The notes below the pieces were generated by a model that saw only the letters and a list, made by a program, of their open reading frames with translations, was not told the origin of the DNA and did not search any database. This document shows positions 25,801 to 39,628 of a stretch of 64,000 bases of DNA, in pieces. Origin of the DNA: Anarhynchus alexandrinus (lineage: Eukaryota > Chordata > Aves > Charadriiformes > Charadriidae); contig VUYV01000069.1 in the NCBI GenBank assembly GCA_008711295.1, forward strand, positions 1,972,372 through 2,036,371. Reading direction: 5' to 3'. Position 1 is the stretch's first letter. Every line of letters starts with the position of its first letter. Made by a program: the position numbers and the translations under genes.

Positions 25801-28780
25801 CACTGAAGTGAAAGGGAAGAAGGGCAAGAAGTATCACCCACTGAGGAATTAGAAGAATGGGAATACAACCTTCCTCTTTGCCTGAAACAAAACACAGTCT
25901 CCTCTGCAAAGGTTGGGTTCGCTCCCTACACATGCTGTGTTTTCAAATTCCTGCCACTAAAAGTGTGATCTGCTAGCTCAGCACAGTCTCCCGATAAAAT
26001 ATTTGCTAAAGTCAACGGCTGTTTTCCCCAAGAGCATTAGTACTAGACAGAGTCAAACAGTCTTAAACCTCACCATTTAGATGCTGCACAACTTTATCCT
26101 ACGTGAATATTTCCATAGTTAGACAGACTGCTCAGTTGGGTATATAGCAATGATCCTTTCTTTTGCTGCTGTGTAACTGAAAACTAATAAAAGACCAAAT
26201 TCTGGATATCTCAGTGCTTATTCAGAAAACATTATTCATAATAAAGTAGTAACAAAAGTGGGACAAACAATTTCACTTTGCAACTGCACTCCAAAACCAT
26301 AGGGTTATTTTTTTATGTATATGCAGGCATTCATAAATATGACTTAAATGCATAGGGCTCTCCCAGCAGAATTCACAGTACTGACTCACTCACCTCAAGT
26401 ACCTCCTAAAGGTACAGAAGAGAGCTGGGTTCTGAGACTGTGATTCCCAAGGGTCAACGTGCTGAGCACAGAAAGTCTAAATCACAAGCACAAAAAGGAA
26501 AAGAAGGTATGTTGGGAGTTCTGCCTCCTGCATGAAATAGGGCAGCCATTCCATGGTCGCACATCTGAGACTCCACACCTGAATTCCTCTGTTCTAAAGC
26601 TCAATTTTAACCCGCTTCCCATGCTTTAATGCCAACCTTAACTTTTCTGGCTGCGCAGAGGCCCAGCTTCAACAGGAAGGACAGGTGGTGGGCGCCTTTG
26701 CCCAGAGAAGCTCATAGCACAGCCATTACGACACTCACAAGGTGTGGAAACAAAGTATTCGAATCTACCCAGGCTGAAGAGAGCCCCGAAACCATTGATA
26801 AGTGTTTATCCTAAGTTAGACATGCTCTGAACATTTAGAATATCAGGAAAATCAGAAATTCTTGAAGCCCTAGATGAAGGGAGCACAGCTCTGTGTATCC
26901 AAGGAAGCTGTTGCCTGAAAAAACAGGAACCAGTAGTGTCTTAGGCATCCAAGCAATTTAATGACAAGTCTCTTAAATCTTCCTCCTCCACTCTTATGGC
27001 ATGTAAACACACTGAATATCTGGTGATGTCTAGAAAATATCCCCAGGAAAAGCCTAATGTTCACCGTTGTGTCACACAAACAGTAAATTATTTTAGCATT
27101 CAGCTTGTCAAGGGGACAGATGCCGCTGTAAACAAATAAGCACTGAAGTGCCACCAAAAGTGTAGAACATTTGGGATTAGGAATAATTCAGGAATTTGTA
27201 CTGGTAAAAACATTCTATCATTAAGCAGAAGTTGCATGGTCTCTTGAGTTGGTGCACATGCATTGACTATATCACTCCCTTAACAATCACTGACAAAGTA
27301 TGAGAGTGCTGGTCCCTTTTATAGAGCTCATCTACAGTAGCAAGAGTCAAAAAAAGCACAGGGAAGTCAAATACTGAAATCACAGAAAAATGGTATTAGG
27401 TTTGAAGATGTGGGGGAGTTGAAAACTGATAGCTCATAATTCAGGGTCAGGCACTTCTTATTTTTAACCTACAGGCTGAAATTCTACTTTATGTCATGGA
27501 AAAGATGAATAGTTCCTTCAGGGGGTACCTAAAAATTGTTTACTGTTCTCATCACTTTGCCACAGTTAATACAGCACATAATATATTACCTAGCAGTCTA
27601 GAATTATTGCTTTGCAGCAATTTCATAGTGCTTACTTCAAAAGAAAACATGATACATGCCACATAGAGGATGAATGATGACAACGACAAATAGAAGACAT
27701 ATTAGTGGTATTTTGAATTGCGAAAAGTTGCAGTCTACTCTCTTTTGTCCTGCACTTGTCAATAATATATTAAGGCCTATTTAGTAATTTCTGTTTCTAA
27801 CCATAGAAGGTATTTAAATGGACCTCTCACCATACTTTAAAGTATTTCAATATTTTATATATACTTATGCTGAAGACATGTGAAATATGGACATATAGAC
27901 CCATAAACTGACCTTCCAATGGTCAAGTAGAGAATCTGTAAGGAACCAGGACACTGAGTGCAGCTTTTCCAACTCCTATTTTGGAGCTTTCTTTCATCTA
28001 CCTTTACTGTTTGTTACTTGTGTCATTTTCTCACTTCTTACATTTCAGCTTAAAATTTACCTTTCTCCAAAAGCAATTATAAAAAGATGCAATTGTATGA
28101 AATGATTGCAACCAGCTTCACAACTTAGAAATTCAAATACTGAAGTTGTTCTCCCAGTGAACTTGACACATTAAGAGGTACCTCCAACACATAAGACTAA
28201 AACTCTGTTTAGAAGAGCTGAAGTCTTTTATCTCTCTCAACTCTTTTTTTAAAAGAGCAGTCAAAAAGCAGCCAAAATTCAATGTCTTACCAAATTTGAA
28301 TCTTCATCAACATGATGTGGCATGCTTTGTGCAAAATAACACTTCATAGAAAGAATTTCATGTTGATATTAAGAAAAGAAAAGCAATTAATCATCCCCTG
28401 TATGAAATGTTCTGCAGTCATTGTCATATGCAATTTTATCAGCTGTACTGAAGCCAAAGTACATTCTGAATTTCATACTTCAGGGAAGGAAATGGAGAAC
28501 CTATATGGCTGTCTGGATTGCAGTGAGCTGTATTCTGATCCTTTGTGTTCCAGTAAAGGTTTTAAAACCAATATATTTTTATAATCCAATTATTCCTGAT
28601 TATCAGTTTCATAGATTATTGCAATTTCAAACGTGTGTTGACAAAGCACTGGAAAATCTGGAAGGGGATTTTCTGATGGCAGGTATAGTCAGATTTCCTA
28701 CCTTTCTGATACCTGTAGTTTATAGGCTCTGTTTCCATTAGGAACAACATCTAGAAACTGCAAATAAGTAGGGTAGGAAA
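22889..28780. other. AT-rich stretch, nothing assigned
   Basis: No gene, RNA or mobile element recognised. Short inverted repeats occur (for example ATACTATG at 24300-24307 and CATAGTAT at 24319-24326), as do short A or T runs. Open frames up to 102 codons carry no family signature. Confidence 0.6.
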
Positions 28781-28833
28781 ACCTAATAAGTACCTAATAA
28801 GTAGGATATTTTACCTAATAAGTAGGATATTTT
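28781..28833 (+). repeat. 21-bp tandem repeat
   Basis: The unit ACCTAATAAGTAGGATATTTT occurs twice without change (28792-28812 and 28813-28833). A partial first copy of 11 bases, ACCTAATAAGT, precedes it at 28781-28791. It is a small minisatellite, probably from slippage. Confidence 0.95.
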
Positions 28834-30178
28834 CAGACTTGACAGAAAAATCCATATAATGTCAGATAGCCTACAGTCCGTGTTAACCAATATCTCTGAA
28901 TCACCACTTTTTACATATCTTCTGTGTCGTAGGTGTTATATAAGAATAGGCTTAAATAACATTTGAACAAGTGAAAACCGCACAGATAAGTATAGCTAAA
29001 GCACATACTCAGATGTCCTGTTAATACTCATTTTTTTCTAAGTAGAAAAACAGTTCATTTTATTAATTCTTTTTTTTTTTTCCTGAAAGTCCTATACAGA
29101 CCTATGAACAGAAATGGCCAGCTTTTTAAAATATCTATCAGTTCATGAGCCTAAATGAAACATCATCATCTAAAGTAACTGCATTGCTGTGAGTATACTA
29201 AGTTCATTAGCTAATTCACAGTTAGTAAACTCCAGTAGAAAGCTGTGCTTGGAAATTGGGAGTTTACAATATACAGAAAAATTATTGATTTTTTAGGAAC
29301 TAAAGGCTTAATTTAGGGATACAATATTCAGGGAAATAAGGAGTCAAACCTTACCTTCATTCAAGTAATTTACACAGACTTAAACTACTACACTGCCTGT
29401 CCGAGAAGAGTATTGAAAACATACTACCCAGACAAGAGAAGGCGGCAAAATACCCCTGAAACAGAGGTCATGGAGCTGAGAGTGAGAGGACGTACTGGTT
29501 TGACAGCATTGAAAGGAGATTTTGACTACAGCTGTGATAAGACAGGCAGGCAGGAGAGACACCACAACTGGGACAGGTCTCCCAGGACTGTAATTACATC
29601 AAGGACCTCAAAGTAACTTGGGGCTGGGGAATATGAAATGTCTTAGAACTTTTCATTTCCTAAAGCCTTGTATTTTGTGTTGAGCCTTCTAGTTCCGCAG
29701 TACAAATTTCTACCTGCCTGTTTCATGCAGGCAATTATACTGTATATGAAGAAATTTTTTTCTCCAGAGATGCACAATCCATATGCATGCATTTCACAGA
29801 GACAACTTTAACAAAATTTCTGATTATGAACTAAAACTCTTTTTGAAGTATGCTGGGAAGACAGACAGCATTCACAGTGAGAGCTTTTTCCCCAAAATAT
29901 TGGGGTTGGTCCTTGTTAACTACTTTGCTGTTGCCTTCTTAGTAGCTCCAGTGCAACCACTGGTCCTTACAAAATACTAAAGGCACTTCAGTGGCCATTG
30001 TGGACGCTTGGAAGTCCCAGGTTTTACAGTGGCAAAGGAGATCAGGGGACTGGACTTGGAGAAGACCGTGACTTCTTTCTAGCCCATTGGCCACACTTTT
30101 TGTCTACAGAAGACAGGGTAGGAGGGCTGAGGATGATGTACGGGCAGATCTCATCCAAACATCCTGTTGGGATGTGGC

Positions 30179-30192
30179 TGGGCACGTGCCCA
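30179..30192. promoter_or_regulatory. 14-bp palindrome with E-box core
   Basis: TGGGCACGTGCCCA is a perfect 14-base palindrome centred on CACGTG, the E-box bound by USF, MYC/MAX and MITF-type bHLH factors. It lies in a locally GC-richer patch. No promoter or transcript is visible nearby, so binding in vivo is only a possibility. Confidence 0.3.
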
Positions 30193-33100
30193 ACCCTATG
30201 ATCTGGAAATAGCTGGCACCCCACATTCATTAAGCGACGGACAGCATTCAGCCCTTCTGTTGCCTAAACCTGTCCAGATTATATGTGTCTCACACGGTGC
30301 TTAAAATGCCAGTGGCATCAGGAGTGAGGGTATGCTGGTGCTAATTCTAGTGAGCTGCTTCAGAACTATGGACAATATGAAACTGATAATGATTAGGAAG
30401 ATTAGGAAAAGAAAAATAATTTCAGAGGAACCTAATAAAGGTAGGTGAACAAGAAGCACGATGACAGATAAAATTCAATTTTGACACAGGCACAATATTG
30501 CCCATTAGAAGGAACAATGTAAACTACTTATATATAGTGCCTAGTTCTAGCAACTGCAATTACTCACAGAAAAGACAATACAATTGTAATGTAATAAAAA
30601 AGTAAAAAAAATGGCCTGCTGAACTCCTTGTACTGACAAGGACATAGAAGCAAACAAACCTCTGTGTCCTCAGAGAATAGTTTAAGTCACTGTACTAAGA
30701 AATAAACTATATTTTTAATGCACTTGGTGAATGTATTTGATTTCAAAATTACTATACAGCAACAAGTACAAAAAGACACGATCTATACCTACACCACAAC
30801 AAAATCTGTCCTTAGCTCAAGTATTAGCTAATCAATGTTGAAATGTTACTGGTGTAATGTATAAAAATAATTGCATTATGAAAGGATGAATCCTGCCTAA
30901 TTTAGAATGGTGTCATCTCCTGTCTGCTCTGCTTACCACGTACCCACCATTTCCATTTACGTACAATGATGTTATGAAAGACTTGGAAAGGGCCTATTGA
31001 TTTCCAAAAAATAGGATAATGATAATCTACTGGGAGATGTGTGGTTTTATTCAGTAATTCAAGTTAAAATGAAGATAGATACATAATTACATACCTGCTG
31101 AGAATGAAAAATTGCTCATAGGATTAACAAAAACACCTGTCAATTGTAAAGAAGAAAAACAACACAAGAAGGCAGGAAACCAGTAGTGTATCATTTTCAT
31201 AATGCCTTCAAAATCTGTTTCCTTTGTCTCACAGCTACTTCTGACTACATTTTAAAATAACGTCTGCATGTCCTAAGCAAAACATTCTGAATACCCATTT
31301 ACATGTTTTGGACATACTTTTTATCAAATCTTATCTAAGCCCCTTTTCTGCCTCTGGGCTAGGTCTGAAATAAAGAAATGTTACAGGACCTTTTTCTTAT
31401 ATAATGTTTTCAACTTACTATAATATTTTTTGTTTTCTAATAGAGCAAAAAATATTGGTAAAGTCCACAGGGCACTTCCTAAATCCAAACTACTACACTC
31501 CCAAATCCCCAGTGAAATTACACAGCTTCTGTGGATTGTAGAGCGAGACATATCTTTCATCTAACAAATGCAAGCTTGCCGAATGTGCAGTCATAAAATC
31601 TGAAGATGAGCGGAGTTTCTGTGCACTACCGTAGACTACCTATAAATTTCATCATTTTTTTCAAGCTTAATCACCCTTCTAGACTTGTGACTCTGTTTAT
31701 GCATTTTTTCAAACTTTATTTTCCTTTTAATCTCTTTAATTGAGACAATATTTGATTATTTCATACTCTTCCATATAGCTAACTGGTAGTCATCCAGGCA
31801 AAAATATTTCCTCTACCTATTTCCCATGAGCTGTTATAGGAGCATAAGATGCCATGTCACTGTAATTGCTATTAAGACATAGAGTTTGTTTTTAGTTACC
31901 TATCAAGTAGAGTGCACTCTGATAGAAAACAATGCCAACAAGAACAACAATAACAACAAAGGTTTATTAACTTAAGCACAACTTATTGCTCAATATTGCA
32001 GGAGCATCTGTGTGTAGTGTTCTCCTGCAGCCAGATAAATACAAGCAAAGAATCCTCAGCTGTGCCTGGACAACGTAACTACGGCAGAAAAATCTATTCC
32101 ACTGTGTTCAGCAGGGTGTACTATAAGAAAGAATTTTAAATAAGAAAATTTCTGATTTCAGAGATTTGGATTGTCTCAGATGTGTATACAAGTTCAGTGC
32201 TGCCCTGAAACTTAACTAAATAAATGAGTCTACGGAATCTACTTCTGGAGTGGAAATTTCACAAGGACAGGTAGCTTTTCAAGGCTGTATGAGTTGGCTT
32301 CTTGCAGTATAGCCATAAAAGCTGGGAACAGTCTCTCAAGAAGGACACTTTAGAACTTTTGGTACTAGTTAGAACTGAGACTGTGAATCAGAAAATGTAA
32401 AAAAAAAATAACATGAATGCTTCTGAACTCTTTTCGGCTACACAAAAGATTCCTTGAAATTTTATTTTGCATTTGGGGGAAGTTTCACATAGTTGCCATT
32501 CTCAACATATTGGCATATACTTAGAGAACTAAATTTCAGTTTTGGAATAAATTCTGACAAACAAAACTGAGTTTGTAGATCTATTGTACATTAGTAGTAG
32601 TGGTTAATAAATATTTTTCATTTATTCAACAGTCTAAAACCCAAATCTTTCTATCTTTGTGATTTCTAACTCTCACTTAATGCAAGAAGAATTCTATATT
32701 GATGAGAATATGAAATGGTCTTCTGAAATTGAAAGATTAAAGCAATTCCAGCCTGAGTATGACAGTATTGCCAACATGCCCAAAACTCATGATTCAGATC
32801 CTGAAAATCAATTATTAGTTCTCATATAACATAGTACTCTGTATTTGCCTTCTGGCTTTTCAGCTGTATTTCCAACTCCTTCATTGTAATTATGAGTGCT
32901 ATAGCTTTCCTCTTGATAAATTTTATTGCAGATCTGTGAATCCCCTCTTATTTGTCAATATCTCCCTAGTAATATATAGACTGAAGTAAAGAAAATAGTA
33001 CTAAAGTAATATAGATTAGGTTATATGATGTTGCATATAGTATATGTAGCCTCAAAATGAAAATTAGTCTGTGGTCATAAATTGGATACTATATTCAACG

Positions 33101-33388
33101 AAAAATGCAGACCTATTTTGTTTATCAGCTTCACTTCTAATTCTTTTCCTATAACTTCTATTTGACATATTTATATCTGACAATGTATATTTACTCAACG
33201 GTTATATATCCTCTTCTGCTTCCATTTTAAAACTGAGTTTAATTTTTCGTTTTCTGACTATTATTCATCTACCTTTGCAGTTTGTCTTTGGTGATGCAAT
33301 TTTGGGGAACCAAGTATCTTCTGCAGTGTAATTGATGCACCCTATAATTTCACTCCCATATATTTAACAAAGTAAACAGAAATAATTT

Positions 33389-33404
33389 GGGGGGGAGGGG
33401 AGGG
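33389..33404 (+). other. G-rich tract, possible G-quadruplex
   Basis: Seven G, A, four G, A, three G in a row. By splitting the first run this can supply four G-triplets with one-base loops, the pattern of a tight quadruplex. It is isolated in AT-rich DNA. Confidence 0.5.
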
Positions 33405-36400
33405 TGTTTCAAGTCTTGTTTTCTTCAAAATCTTCTTACCTTTTAGAAATGCAATAAAGAAATACGTGACAGCATCAAGAACACTGTTTAAATGAAAACT
33501 TTGATAAAGTTATCTATTGGAAGCTTATTTTTTCCTTTCAATCTCTATTTAATCCTTTACCATTCACTTAGTAGTTTTATGTGGATTCTACACAGTACAG
33601 TGGTGTCAGCAACACAGACCACTTCTATGAATCTCCCTAAATGCCCTGTAACTATGGACTATTTCCAGTTTTAAATTGCAATGCGCTCTCAGGATGTGCC
33701 TGTTATTATATTCAAGTACAGGTCTCTTTAGCAGCCGCCTCAAAGGTCAGTCCTCATGCCCATGGAAACAAATTAAATGAAAATATTAAAATGAATTAAC
33801 ATGTATTAATTTTAATGTGTAAGCCTACTGTTAAAAATCAGAATTGTTACATTGCCCATGCTTTTTGAAAGTTATTATCTGTGAATTGTATTTCTTTATG
33901 GCATTTCCCTTTATGACACTGATACTTTTTTTCCATTTGTGGATATAGTTCACTATTTTCTGTCAGCTAATACTTTGAGGTAACCATCAAAAATTGATGG
34001 GAAAAAAATATCTGGAACATGAGAAGTTGTGTCACACGGGGATTCATTGACTCAGCAACGATGCTTGTAAGAGAATGGGAGCACAGTATTCTTAATAACT
34101 GTTCTACATTTCTGAACTTCACTCTCCCTAGATACTTACTTAGGAATTAACCTGCCCAAAGTTAGAAACATGTGAATGGTCCATATGATGATTCAGATCT
34201 CATTTGAACAATGAAATCCAGGATCACGAATAGTCAGACACTAAAGCTTGTCTCATAGGTATAGATAGAAGGAAAGTTGTAGATTTTGCTCCCAAATCTG
34301 AAGAATTTTTTCCATTTATTGTAAAAATTGAGTTATAAGGAATGCAATAGAAGTAATGTGCCCAGCAGATCAAAGTCTGACTTTTGGATGATTGTACAGC
34401 ACAACACTATCCCTCTGTCTTAGCCTGCTGATGTTGCTCACACAGTTTAACGTACAAGTACCTTGAATAGCTTGGCTTGCAGACAGACAAAAGAAATACG
34501 AACAGCGCAGGAGCAGATAGCATCCCAGAGGGTGGAAAAGAGACATGCAGAAAATGACTCATTAAAGGATGTCTGAGCCAATGTGGGTTTTGCATGCACA
34601 GGGAAAAATGATAGTCAATTCTTTGGTCTGTGCTGGGGGTAGAGAAGATGGCAACTTCATGAATCACACAATTACAAAAATCAACTCTGACTATACCATA
34701 AATAACAGTGGTGGATTAAGAATATTAACTCAAGATCATTAGTAAATTTTTGTGTCAAGACTGCAATGAATGAAGTATACACTAATTAGCCACAAAAGCA
34801 AAGTGATATAAATCTTGTTTAAAAATAAGCACTTTTTCCCACTGAGAATATCTTGGACAATTTGTATCTTGGGAAACTTATATTGCTAACCTTGGACAGA
34901 CTTTTCCTTTAAAATATATGCACTTTTCTCTTCTGGGCATAAACAGAACTATCATTGTCAGGCTAAAACATCTATGATGAGGTCAGATGGGACGTAGAAG
35001 AGTTTCACTGAACTGAAATGTTTAAGACAACTTGAATTTTTAATTTCCTAATCTGTCCTCAGAGTAAATAGACATTTTTTTCTTTTAAAATTCTTCTAAT
35101 TTTTGGGAGACTAATACCAATGACAAAATGAAAGCAGAACAACAGGGAAAACAAAAGCTTAAGAATGTGAAGGGTAAATATGGTCTTTATGCTACCATCA
35201 TCATCCTCTAGAAGGATGTAAGAGGGGAGGTGGCTACATGTTTTGAACCCCACAGTGCTGAGAGAATGAAAAGCAATAATGAAGAGGGGACGATGATCCA
35301 GCTACACCATGAGAAAGAATTACAGTTAGCCTAGATTCATATAGCATTCTGTCTTTAAGAAATGTGGCTATGTCAATCCCCAGTGGATGACTAAGAATAT
35401 CCTATATTAAAGAATATCCTTCCTAGACAATGGGACTAAGAAAAAAATCATTAAAAGACAAGATGCAACATATCAAGGCAATGACTCCTGACCCTCTTTG
35501 GACTACAAAATTCAGGCCTTTGGTATTTTCGTTTGTGGTAAATGAGTTTTATCATTTACCGACATAGATTCTGTTGGCTCTATATGAAATTACTTTGCCA
35601 ATAATAAATCACAGGTTGTTGCTAACATTTGAATAGAAATGTTCTAGGTTGCTATGTAGTCTTCAGTTATACAAAGTTTAAAGTATAAAATTTCTTTGAT
35701 ATGCTATATTAGTTGTCTTAATAAGTCCCTACGTATAGGAAGTAGATGATTGAGCATCCCCTTGCAAGTTTATGAGAAGTATTTGCAGGACCTAAAACGT
35801 GGAGTTCAGCAAAAGCACTAGGATTAAAACACAGGTTAAACACCTGACACTTTCAAGATGTGTGTATACAGCTGCATGACATCTTGAATTAGGCTATCCT
35901 CCTGGCATCTGCGGCTAATTCAGGCATTCTTGGGTTGTTTCAGAAATATCTATAAAAAGTATCCTTACTGATGTGGTGATTGAGAAGATAATCTCTTTCT
36001 GTGTCTTAACTGGGATGGATATATCAGGATCAACTCCTCACACAGAACACATGCTAAGAGAAGCACACAGATTTCAAACACATTTGTTTGCGTCTCACAC
36101 AAAGCCAATAGTCCCAGGTGCATTTATTTCACTCTGGTGGCATCTGATCTTAGGCCACTTGCAAAAAACTGGAGAAAAGCTGTTTCTTACCAGGCAGACT
36201 CCTGCCAGCTGGGTATTGATCATACATCCAGTTAAGCATCCGCCATGCTGGGGGAACTATTATATGTAGCTCATGTATGTCCTTGTAATTGTCACTGAGA
36301 TACTAGAAAGCATGCGATGTGAAGCTATCTCCGTCTTCTTTCAAGACTGATTCAGGTAGACATTGATTCCTTCATTCACCAGAAGTGGTGACAACACTGT

Positions 36401-39053
36401 CATGCCACCATCCGTAGGCATCCATCAGCTGCATTCTTCTATAAGTTGGCCGAATAACTCAAGGTTGGAATGCAAGTCCTGCAACTCTACAGCCGTAAAA
36501 CTCTTGAGGAGATTGTTTACAGATGCAACATTGAAGGAAATTGCCATCATCTTCTATCTGAAACAGATCTTTATTAAGACTCTTTCAGGGCTCCCCTTAT
36601 TGTTAAGAATAAAGAAATCACTGAGAATAAAGAAACCTCTTCCCCCAAAGTTTAATAAAATCTCTTCTATCAAACCTAAAGGAAAAACAACATTCACATC
36701 TTTAAAAGGCTTTCATGAAAGCAAAGATGGTGTCAGACGTTGTGAGATAAAGAGCATTGCTGGGTTGCTACCATACATAACTTTGGCTATTCCATCTAAG
36801 CACTGATTGAAATGTACTCAGCTCTTTTGACCCCTATTTCACTTCCTCAGTAAAGCCCCTTAAGCTTTACTTTGCTCAAGAAAAGGTATTATAAGCTTCA
36901 ATATGATGAAGGTTTGGAGGACTGGCCCATTGCTAGATGGGCAGAGCTTGAAACATGCAGAACACAGTAGTAAGATCCATGTTGAAAGGGGACTTTTAGC
37001 TAAAAGCATTCGTTTTAAAGAGCTGGAACATTTAATTGTGACTGACATACAAAAAAGAAGTTGTGATTTTTTTTCTTTGATGCATTAAGGCTAAGCTTCA
37101 ATTAACATTCTTAATGTGCAGGGCAATTAACATTACACTGCCACATAAACAAACAAGAAACTAATGTTTCCATTACTGTATTGATAAATGGATCCAGTTT
37201 TAGAAGATCTTAACACCAGCTCTCAGATCAAGTTAAAACTTTAATTTTCTTGAAATCAAAATAATTTTAATAAGACTTCTTTTGAAGTTTATAGTTTTCA
37301 AGAAAAGTTGCAGGATCTGACCAGAAAATTACACTGCAATAAATACTGGAAGAAACACATGACAGATTTTAAAACATTCAAAAGAAGCACAGCTACTAGA
37401 TATTGAAGTGTATTTCCACCGATTATTTTAACCAAAGCATCTATTCCATACGTAAGTTTTGTTTTCCAAAATGCAAACAACCCTCCCTGTGCTAGTCATA
37501 GCTGTCTAAAAGTCTAATTTTCAATTTGCCATTTGATAAGATGCAGTTGTACATTTTCACTTTAACAATTTACAACCTTTTGGAGGTTAAACCAGAGGCA
37601 GTATAAAATGTTCTATTTCAGTTAAATACCAAGTGATATTACGCTCATTCAATTATCATGATATTCAGCAGAGCCTTCTGTTTGTCTGGATCTTCAGTAC
37701 GCTGCACTGCAATGACGCGGATTCAAAGGATCTTCATAAATTCAGCTGAAACTGGGCAAGTCACACACAGGGGCTGATGGAAAGTGCGCCTGTCCTAAAA
37801 GTGTTAACTAGTTGCAATACTGAATACACACAGGAAGCTCTTCCTTGGGAGAGAAAGCAAATAAGGCGCATTGGTATTCTGAAATGTTTTGTGACATAGA
37901 GCCTGTTCAGACACCTCAGAAGATCAGGTTCACACTGGGAATGCTCTCAGTCTTCAAGAAACCAGTCACTCCAGTACAGTTCTTGTTCCTCTCAAAAGCA
38001 ATAAATGCACGTGTTTTCTTATTAGTAAAGTTATACTGCAGTAAATGATGTCTTTCAAAACTATTGGCTTTTACCTTAAAGGTTATGCTCACCTGTTTGC
38101 TTGATATCTTTTATATGAATAGTTCTATGCAGTCAGCACAGGATAGCTGAAATCCCAATAAACAAGAGTGGTGACCTTTCGTTACTTGTAAACATAAGGC
38201 AAACTCTATCAAATATTCAACAAATTCTCTTACAATAGCACCTGTTTTCTAAGCCCAAGAGGGAATTTCAGAGCAAGCAGATGGATGAGGTACTCATATC
38301 AAAATACAGTCCCAAGAAAGAGATCAGTGCAGAAATGCCAACTGAGATTTTATTTACTGTTCACTCAGTGAGATGCACAGAGAATAGGAAATTGAAAATA
38401 CAGATGTGATGGGAATTATACATGAAAGCATCCAATAAAATGCAATATGTGATGTACTCAATACCACTTCTGTGTATGCTTATAATATACTGAGGTATGA
38501 GCAACCTCAGCTTTCTTAAAATAATCTGCCTATCAAGGATGGCTTATACATTGGCTTCATCATCAGACCTCCTCTTTGAAAATGCCTCTTTTCCATTAAA
38601 ACAAGGTAGAACTGATGTATCCATATCTGCAACAAGTAGTGTCTTCGTTCTCTTTTGGCCTCCTGTCATTCTAAACCATTCTAAATGGAGAGAAGTAAGA
38701 AACTTCCTCTAAGGTTCCTTTTCAAGCTCCTGAATTTTACCAGGAACCTTCTGAACTAAAATGGGTATGGTTTATTTTGGGTAGCATATTTATAGCCCTT
38801 TATCAAGACCAGAATTAAGAAAGAGCAACCTTTTAAAATACATTGTTTTACTGGGAAACCTCCTCTGCCTTTGCACTTCAAGTCTTGCTCTAGACAGCTC
38901 CTGTGTGGTAGACGTCTCAGGATTTTTTCACAGCCAGTTGCAGAACACTGAGAATCCAGCAGCCACTGGTGTTAAAAACAGCCTCATCGAATTTGATATC
39001 AATCACAGTTTGTGCATGCAAGTATTAACATCCAGTTTTTTTCCTTAGACATT

Positions 39054-39161
39054 CATAGAATCATAGAATGGTTTAGGTTGGAAAGGACCTTGAAGATCAT
39101 CGAGTTCCAACCCCCCTGCCATAGGCAGGGACACCTCCCACTAGACCAGGTTGCCCAAGGC
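39054..39161 (-). mobile_element. CR1 LINE, 3' end cut by the assembly gap
   Basis: CATAGAATCATAGAATGG followed by TTTAGGTTGGAAAGGACC is the reverse complement of a typical CR1 3' terminus. The similarity continues through CCACTAGACCAGGTTGCCC up to the first N. The remaining part of the element is hidden in, or lost at, the gap. Only 108 bases are visible. This copy resembles the one at 18567, for example in the shared CACCTCCCACTAGACCAGG. Confidence 0.93.
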
Positions 39162-39351
39162 NNNNNNNNNNNNNNNNNNNNNNNNNNNNNNNNNNNNNNN
39201 NNNNNNNNNNNNNNNNNNNNNNNNNNNNNNNNNNNNNNNNNNNNNNNNNNNNNNNNNNNNNNNNNNNNNNNNNNNNNNNNNNNNNNNNNNNNNNNNNNNN
39301 NNNNNNNNNNNNNNNNNNNNNNNNNNNNNNNNNNNNNNNNNNNNNNNNNNN
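39162..39351. other. Assembly gap (190 N)
   Basis: A run of 190 undetermined bases begins inside a CR1 copy and is followed at once by 16 A (39352-39367). Four apparent open frames crossing it are made of X residues and are artefacts. The real length is unknown. Confidence 0.99.
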
Positions 39352-39367
39352 AAAAAAAAAAAAAAAA
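39352..39367. repeat. Poly-A run (16) at the gap edge
   Basis: Sixteen A follow the gap directly. CR1 does not carry a poly(A) tail and the CR1 3' end here is on the other side of the gap, so the run is not explained by that element. It may be one reason why the assembly failed. Confidence 0.9.
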
Positions 39368-39628
39368 GTGCCTTGTGCTAAGGAAAAAAAATACAAAACT
39401 TTCCATCTAATAATTATATTTGATTCCATGTCTGCTAATCAATGTCTTCAAAGAACAAAGGCAGACAAAAAAAGGTTTTAAAAGAAACTCCATTCAAGAA
39501 AAAAAGTTTACAAACAAAAATTTCAAAACATTAGAATGACAGCTCCAATGTGTTTTAAGTTTCTTATATTAATTTTAAAAATTGTTTCATTTTCTTCTGA
39601 AGAATTATGGGCAAACTTGCTTTTAGAA

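Larger units (their letters stand above)
28834..39053. other. AT-rich stretch, nothing assigned
   Basis: No gene or transposon recognised. It contains 12 T at 29070-29081, two less AT-rich patches (29440-29620 and 30000-30240), a G-rich tract near 33390 and an open frame of 147 codons at 36363-36806 without recognisable motifs. That frame includes an internal direct repeat of GAATAAAGAAA near 36606-36630. Confidence 0.55.

Noticed and set aside
29413..29616. Arg-rich 67-codon frame in a GC-richer patch
   Set aside because: It overlaps a minus-strand frame of similar length, and there is no homology or splice evidence for either.
33984..34000. CCATCAA/TTGATGG 7-bp inverted repeat
   Set aside because: Short arms of this kind are expected by chance many times in 64 kb.
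36363..36806. 147-codon plus-strand frame with Lys-rich part
   Set aside because: The Lys-rich part comes from a duplicated GAATAAAGAAA word. No recognised domain, so treated as chance.
39352..39367. Poly-A run as tail of a processed pseudogene
   Set aside because: The body would lie in the gap or to the left, where the visible sequence is CR1 in reverse. No retrocopied exon can be seen.
39012..39429. Four open frames of 76-132 codons across 39.0-39.4 kb
   Set aside because: They run through the N gap and consist mainly of X residues, so they are artefacts.
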